Source of the DNA: Aliterella sp. RAGGC_92 | Lineage (GTDB): Bacteria; Cyanobacteriota; Cyanobacteriia; Cyanobacteriales; Chroococcidiopsidaceae | Reading direction: 5' to 3' | NCBI GenBank assembly: GCA_030826005.1 | Contig: JAPJOW010000225.1 | Location: 1 to 7,075 of the forward strand | Length of the DNA stretch: 7,075 bases | Shown here: in pieces, positions 5,692 to 7,075 of the stretch | How positions within the stretch are numbered: the stretch's first letter is position 1 | How the letters are laid out: every line of letters starts with the position of its first letter | Program-made: the position numbers and the translations under genes | Notes under the pieces: model-generated | What the model was told of the DNA's origin: nothing | What the model saw: only the letters and a program-made list of their open reading frames with translations | Database searches by the model: none

Positions 5692-5702
5692 ACTAGGCTA
5701 GT
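5692..5702. promoter_or_regulatory. Candidate operator palindrome for the VapBC-like operon
   Basis: ACTAG-G-CTAGT is a perfect inverted repeat with a one-base centre, immediately before the predicted -35 region of the antitoxin-toxin promoter. It sits inside a broader imperfect repeat, CTACC at 5680-5684 pairing with GGTAG at 5709-5713 and TAACTA at 5690-5695 with TAGTTA at 5702-5707. Autoregulation by the antitoxin's HTH domain, as in other VapBC operons, is the natural role but is inferred from position only. Confidence 0.45.
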
Positions 5703-5703
5703 A

Positions 5704-5732
5704 GTTATGGTAGATACAATTGCTTTTATAAT
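5704..5732 (+). promoter_or_regulatory. Predicted promoter of the antitoxin-toxin operon
   Basis: The -10 is a perfect TATAAT at 5727-5732. A weak -35-like GTTATG lies at 5704-5709 with a 17-bp spacer. This would give a leader of about 30 nt before the antitoxin ATG at 5770. The good -10 and poor -35 fit a promoter controlled by a DNA-binding protein. Confidence 0.5.
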
Positions 5733-5769
5733 AAAGTTATCCGTGAATTAAGCCTAATAATAAAATTTT

Positions 5770-6195
5770 ATGACAGAGCTAATATTTGCGACAGAAAAGG
5801 AAGTAGAGAGCATTCAGCACTTAGATTCAATTTTAAGCTCTGCAATTTCTCCAGCAAAATTGGTAGGAACAGACGGAAAAGAAATTTCTATTCCCGATGC
5901 TGTTTACTCTGTAATGCGCCAAGCAATTCATATTATGGCATCTGGTCAAGCAGTATCTTTAGTACCGCTTGATTGCCAATTAACGTTACAACAAGCCGCA
6001 GATATTTTAAATGTCTCATCCTCCTTTCTGCTCAAACTTCTAGAACAAGAGAAAATTCCTTATATCAAAGCTGGTTCTCATCAACGCATTCAGTTTAAAG
6101 ATTTGATGGCATATAAACAGCAAAGAAGTTTAGAACGTCGGCAAAGTTTGCAACAACTAACTCAGTTGAGTCAAGATGAAGGATTTTACGAGTAA
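5770..6195 (+). CDS. VapB50-like antitoxin with excisionase-type helix-turn-helix
   Basis: This 141-residue protein has an N-terminal helical region (about 1-60) and a C-terminal excisionase/MerR-type DNA-binding domain at about 70-118. In that domain, LTLQQAADILNVSSSFLLKLL (71-91) is the helix-turn-helix and EKIPYIKAGSHQRIQFKDLMAYK (94-116) is the wing and following helix, with the usual hydrophobic-Arg-hydrophobic strand. A basic, glutamine-rich tail follows (117-141) and may contact the toxin. It stands directly before a PIN-domain gene, the layout of Mycobacterium tuberculosis VapBC50, where the antitoxin is also annotated as a possible excisionase. Likely roles are to neutralise the PIN ribonuclease and repress its own promoter. 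There is no Shine-Dalgarno site before the ATG at 5770, but it follows a good promoter. A phage excisionase role is unlikely because no integrase is nearby. Confidence 0.82.
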   Translation: MTELIFATEKEVESIQHLDSILSSAISPAKLVGTDGKEISIPDAVYSVMRQAIHIMASGQAVSLVPLDCQLTLQQAADILNVSSSFLLKLLEQEKIPYIKAGSHQRIQFKDLMAYKQQRSLERRQSLQQLTQLSQDEGFYE

Positions 6196-6205
6196 GTTGT
6201 TATAG

Positions 6206-6763
6206 ATGGCTAACTTACTTGCAGTTCTTGATTCTTGCGTACTTTATCCAATGTACTTACGCGACACTTTACTGCGGATGGCAGAAATGGAGTTGTATCG
6301 CGTTTATTGGTCGCAAGAAATCTTATTAGGCGCTACTCGTAACTTGATTGCTGGAGGTCGAATAACTAGCGATAAGGCTTTGCGGCTGCAAACATTAATA
6401 TCAAAAGCTTTTCCTGAAGCAATGATTGAAGTGCCAGAAGATTTAGTAGAAAAAATGAACAATCATCCTGACGATCGCCACGTACTTGCTATGGCAGTTG
6501 TTGCTCAAGCTAATATAATTGTTACCTATAATCTTAAGCATTTTCCTAATGATATTTTAAATTGTTTAGATATTGATGCTCAACATCCAGATATTTTCCT
6601 GACACGCTTATTCGATATCGACCCTAAGTTAGTAACTAAAGTGGTTCAACAACAAGCTCAAGATTTGCAACGACCACCAACAACTGTTGATGAATTACTG
6701 AATATTTTGAGCAAACAAGTACCAATATTTGCCAGCAACGTCAAAAATCACTTATTGAGCTAG
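6206..6763 (+). CDS. VapC50-like PIN-domain ribonuclease toxin
   Basis: This 185-residue protein is a PIN-domain (PIN_3 type) putative endoribonuclease, the expected toxin of the pair. Acidic metal-binding residues are D9 (AVLDSCVLYP), E38 (WSQEILLGATRNL) and D89/D90 (NNHPDDRHVLAMAVVA); the last motif is IIVTYNLKHFP (104-114), where many relatives have Asp and this one has His112. Residues about 130-185, with DIDPKLVTKVVQQQAQDLQRPPTTVDELL (137-165), match the C-terminal extension seen in VapC50-type proteins. PIN toxins cleave RNA, often tRNA or rRNA, and stop growth when the antitoxin is lost; the target is not predictable here. The gene starts 10 nt after the antitoxin stop, so the two are co-transcribed, with the antitoxin first as is usual. 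No frameshift or truncation is seen, so it looks intact. Confidence 0.86.
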   Translation: MANLLAVLDSCVLYPMYLRDTLLRMAEMELYRVYWSQEILLGATRNLIAGGRITSDKALRLQTLISKAFPEAMIEVPEDLVEKMNNHPDDRHVLAMAVVAQANIIVTYNLKHFPNDILNCLDIDAQHPDIFLTRLFDIDPKLVTKVVQQQAQDLQRPPTTVDELLNILSKQVPIFASNVKNHLLS

Positions 6764-6764
6764 T

Positions 6765-6834
6765 GCGATCGCTTTTATTGTTGCAATTGTGGAGAAGTGC
6801 GATCGCATGGTTGCAAAAATAAGAGGGCGATCGC
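6765..6834. repeat. Cluster of three HIP1 octamers
   Basis: Exact GCGATCGC at 6765-6772, 6799-6806 and 6827-6834, with start spacings of 34 and 28 bp. The first two are preceded by AGT, the third by AGG. This is the densest HIP1 group in the window and is entirely non-coding. Confidence 0.95.
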
Positions 6835-6842
6835 GTTTTATA

Positions 6843-6872
6843 TTGTAAGAGTAGCGATTGAGAGTTTATACA
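6843..6872 (+). promoter_or_regulatory. Weak candidate promoter for the coiled-coil gene
   Basis: TTGTAA (-35, 4 of 6) and TATACA (-10, 4 of 6) with an 18-bp spacer, placed just after the HIP1 cluster and about 20 nt before the ribosome-binding site. Low confidence. Confidence 0.25.
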
Positions 6873-6902
6873 TAATTGATTACTTGGTTAGGAGTTTAAC
6901 AA

Positions 6903-7075
6903 ATGTCAGTAACTATAGAGCAAGACTTAAAGGAAATTTTAGGTAAAATTGACCAAAAGCTAGATGGATTACAAAAAGATATAGTTGATTTAAAAATAGG
7001 ACAAACGGAAATTAAAGGAGAAATTAAAACTTTAAGCGAACGAATTAATGGCGTAGACGAACGGGTGAAAAATCA
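6903..7075 (+). CDS. Coiled-coil protein, 3' part outside the window
   Basis: The first 57 residues are visible and the gene runs off the edge. The start is ATG at 6903, with AGGAG 8 nt upstream. The sequence is almost all charged heptad-like helix: IEQDLKEILGKIDQKLDGLQ (about 5-24), DIVDLKIGQTEIKGEIKTLS (26-45) and ERINGVDERVKN (46-57), with hydrophobic residues every three or four positions, so a long coiled coil is likely. Short cyanobacterial proteins that begin this way often end in a membrane helix, but that part is not visible here, so anchoring cannot be judged. It follows the toxin gene by 139 bp with its own start signals and need not belong to that operon. Function unknown. Confidence 0.75.
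   Translation, partial: MSVTIEQDLKEILGKIDQKLDGLQKDIVDLKIGQTEIKGEIKTLSERINGVDERVKN

Larger units (their letters stand above)
5551..5769. promoter_or_regulatory. Divergent control region between the small-gene pair and VapBC-like operon
   Basis: This 219-bp non-coding region must hold promoters for both directions. For the plus strand there is a perfect TATAAT at 5727-5732 with a palindrome upstream. For the minus strand a possible extended -10 (TGC-TATATC) lies at 5608-5600, with only a weak -35. It contains an 11-bp palindrome at 5692-5702, a short TTTTA-CA-TAAAA palindrome at 5655-5666 and a 10-base inverted repeat (5558-5567 and 5662-5671). No gene or exact HIP1 site is present. Confidence 0.6.
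6764..6902 (+). other. Leader region between vapC-like gene and coiled-coil gene
   Basis: This 139-bp spacer begins with three HIP1 octamers and ends with a good AGGAG ribosome-binding site (6890-6894), 8 nt before the ATG at 6903. A weak promoter, TTGTAA at 6843-6848 and TATACA at 6867-6872 with an 18-bp spacer, could serve the downstream gene. No convincing terminator follows the toxin gene. Confidence 0.45.

Noticed and set aside
5770..6195. Phage or plasmid excisionase
   Set aside because: The HTH type is excisionase-like, but there is no integrase, attachment-site repeat or tRNA in the window, and the gene is directly paired with a PIN toxin.
6765..6806. Intrinsic terminator after the PIN toxin gene
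   Set aside because: HIP1 palindromes have no loop, and folding leaves only about two GC pairs; the short T run after the first copy is not enough.
6765..6834. CRISPR-like short repeat array
   Set aside because: The repeated unit is only the 8-bp HIP1 octamer with unequal, unrelated spacers, and no cas gene is present.
1..7075. tRNA, rRNA, riboswitch or insertion sequence
   Set aside because: No cloverleaf, conserved rRNA segment, recognisable aptamer, transposase or terminal inverted repeat could be found by reading both strands.

Overview
The window is cyanobacterial chromosomal DNA. The strongest sign is the HIP1 octamer GCGATCGC, present 11 times as an exact match in 7.1 kb (starts 513, 1743, 2783, 3203, 3804, 4256, 5014, 5055, 6765, 6799, 6827); about one copy per 65 kb would be expected by chance. 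The AT-leaning base composition, the frequent lack of a Shine-Dalgarno site and the protein families agree. A filamentous or Chroococcidiopsis-like cyanobacterium is plausible, but the genus cannot be read from this sequence alone.

Layout. (1) 8-1725, plus strand: two tightly packed genes, a HipA-like/CtkA-like kinase followed after 5 nt by a TTG-started protein. The second protein appears to join a HipA N-terminal-like domain to a HIRAN-like domain, so together they look like a split HipA system. (2) 1726-1808: short convergent gap with one HIP1 site. (3) 5550 down to 1809, minus strand: six genes in one direction. They are two small unknown proteins coupled by an ATGA overlap, a DUF2243 four-helix membrane protein, then the conserved DUF4129 - DUF4350 - MoxR set, in which DUF4129 and DUF4350 also share an ATGA overlap. 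(4) 5551-5769: divergent promoter region with a candidate operator palindrome and a promoter. (5) 5770-6763, plus strand: an antitoxin/toxin pair resembling VapBC50, with an excisionase-type HTH protein followed by a PIN-domain ribonuclease. (6) 6764-6902: leader with three HIP1 sites in 70 bp, then the start of a coiled-coil protein cut by the window edge.

How the genes fit together. The MoxR set is probably a membrane-associated AAA+ chaperone module: MoxR ATPase in the cytoplasm, with DUF4350 and DUF4129 as membrane-anchored partners. The usual DUF58 partner is not next to it here. It is flanked by two toxin-antitoxin-like or regulatory modules (HipA-like and VapBC-like), which suggests a mildly accessory neighbourhood without any visible transposase, integrase or tRNA. 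The most unusual item is the kinase plus HipA-N/HIRAN pair, a split HipA arrangement reminiscent of HipBST but with a nucleic-acid-binding type domain attached to the small subunit.
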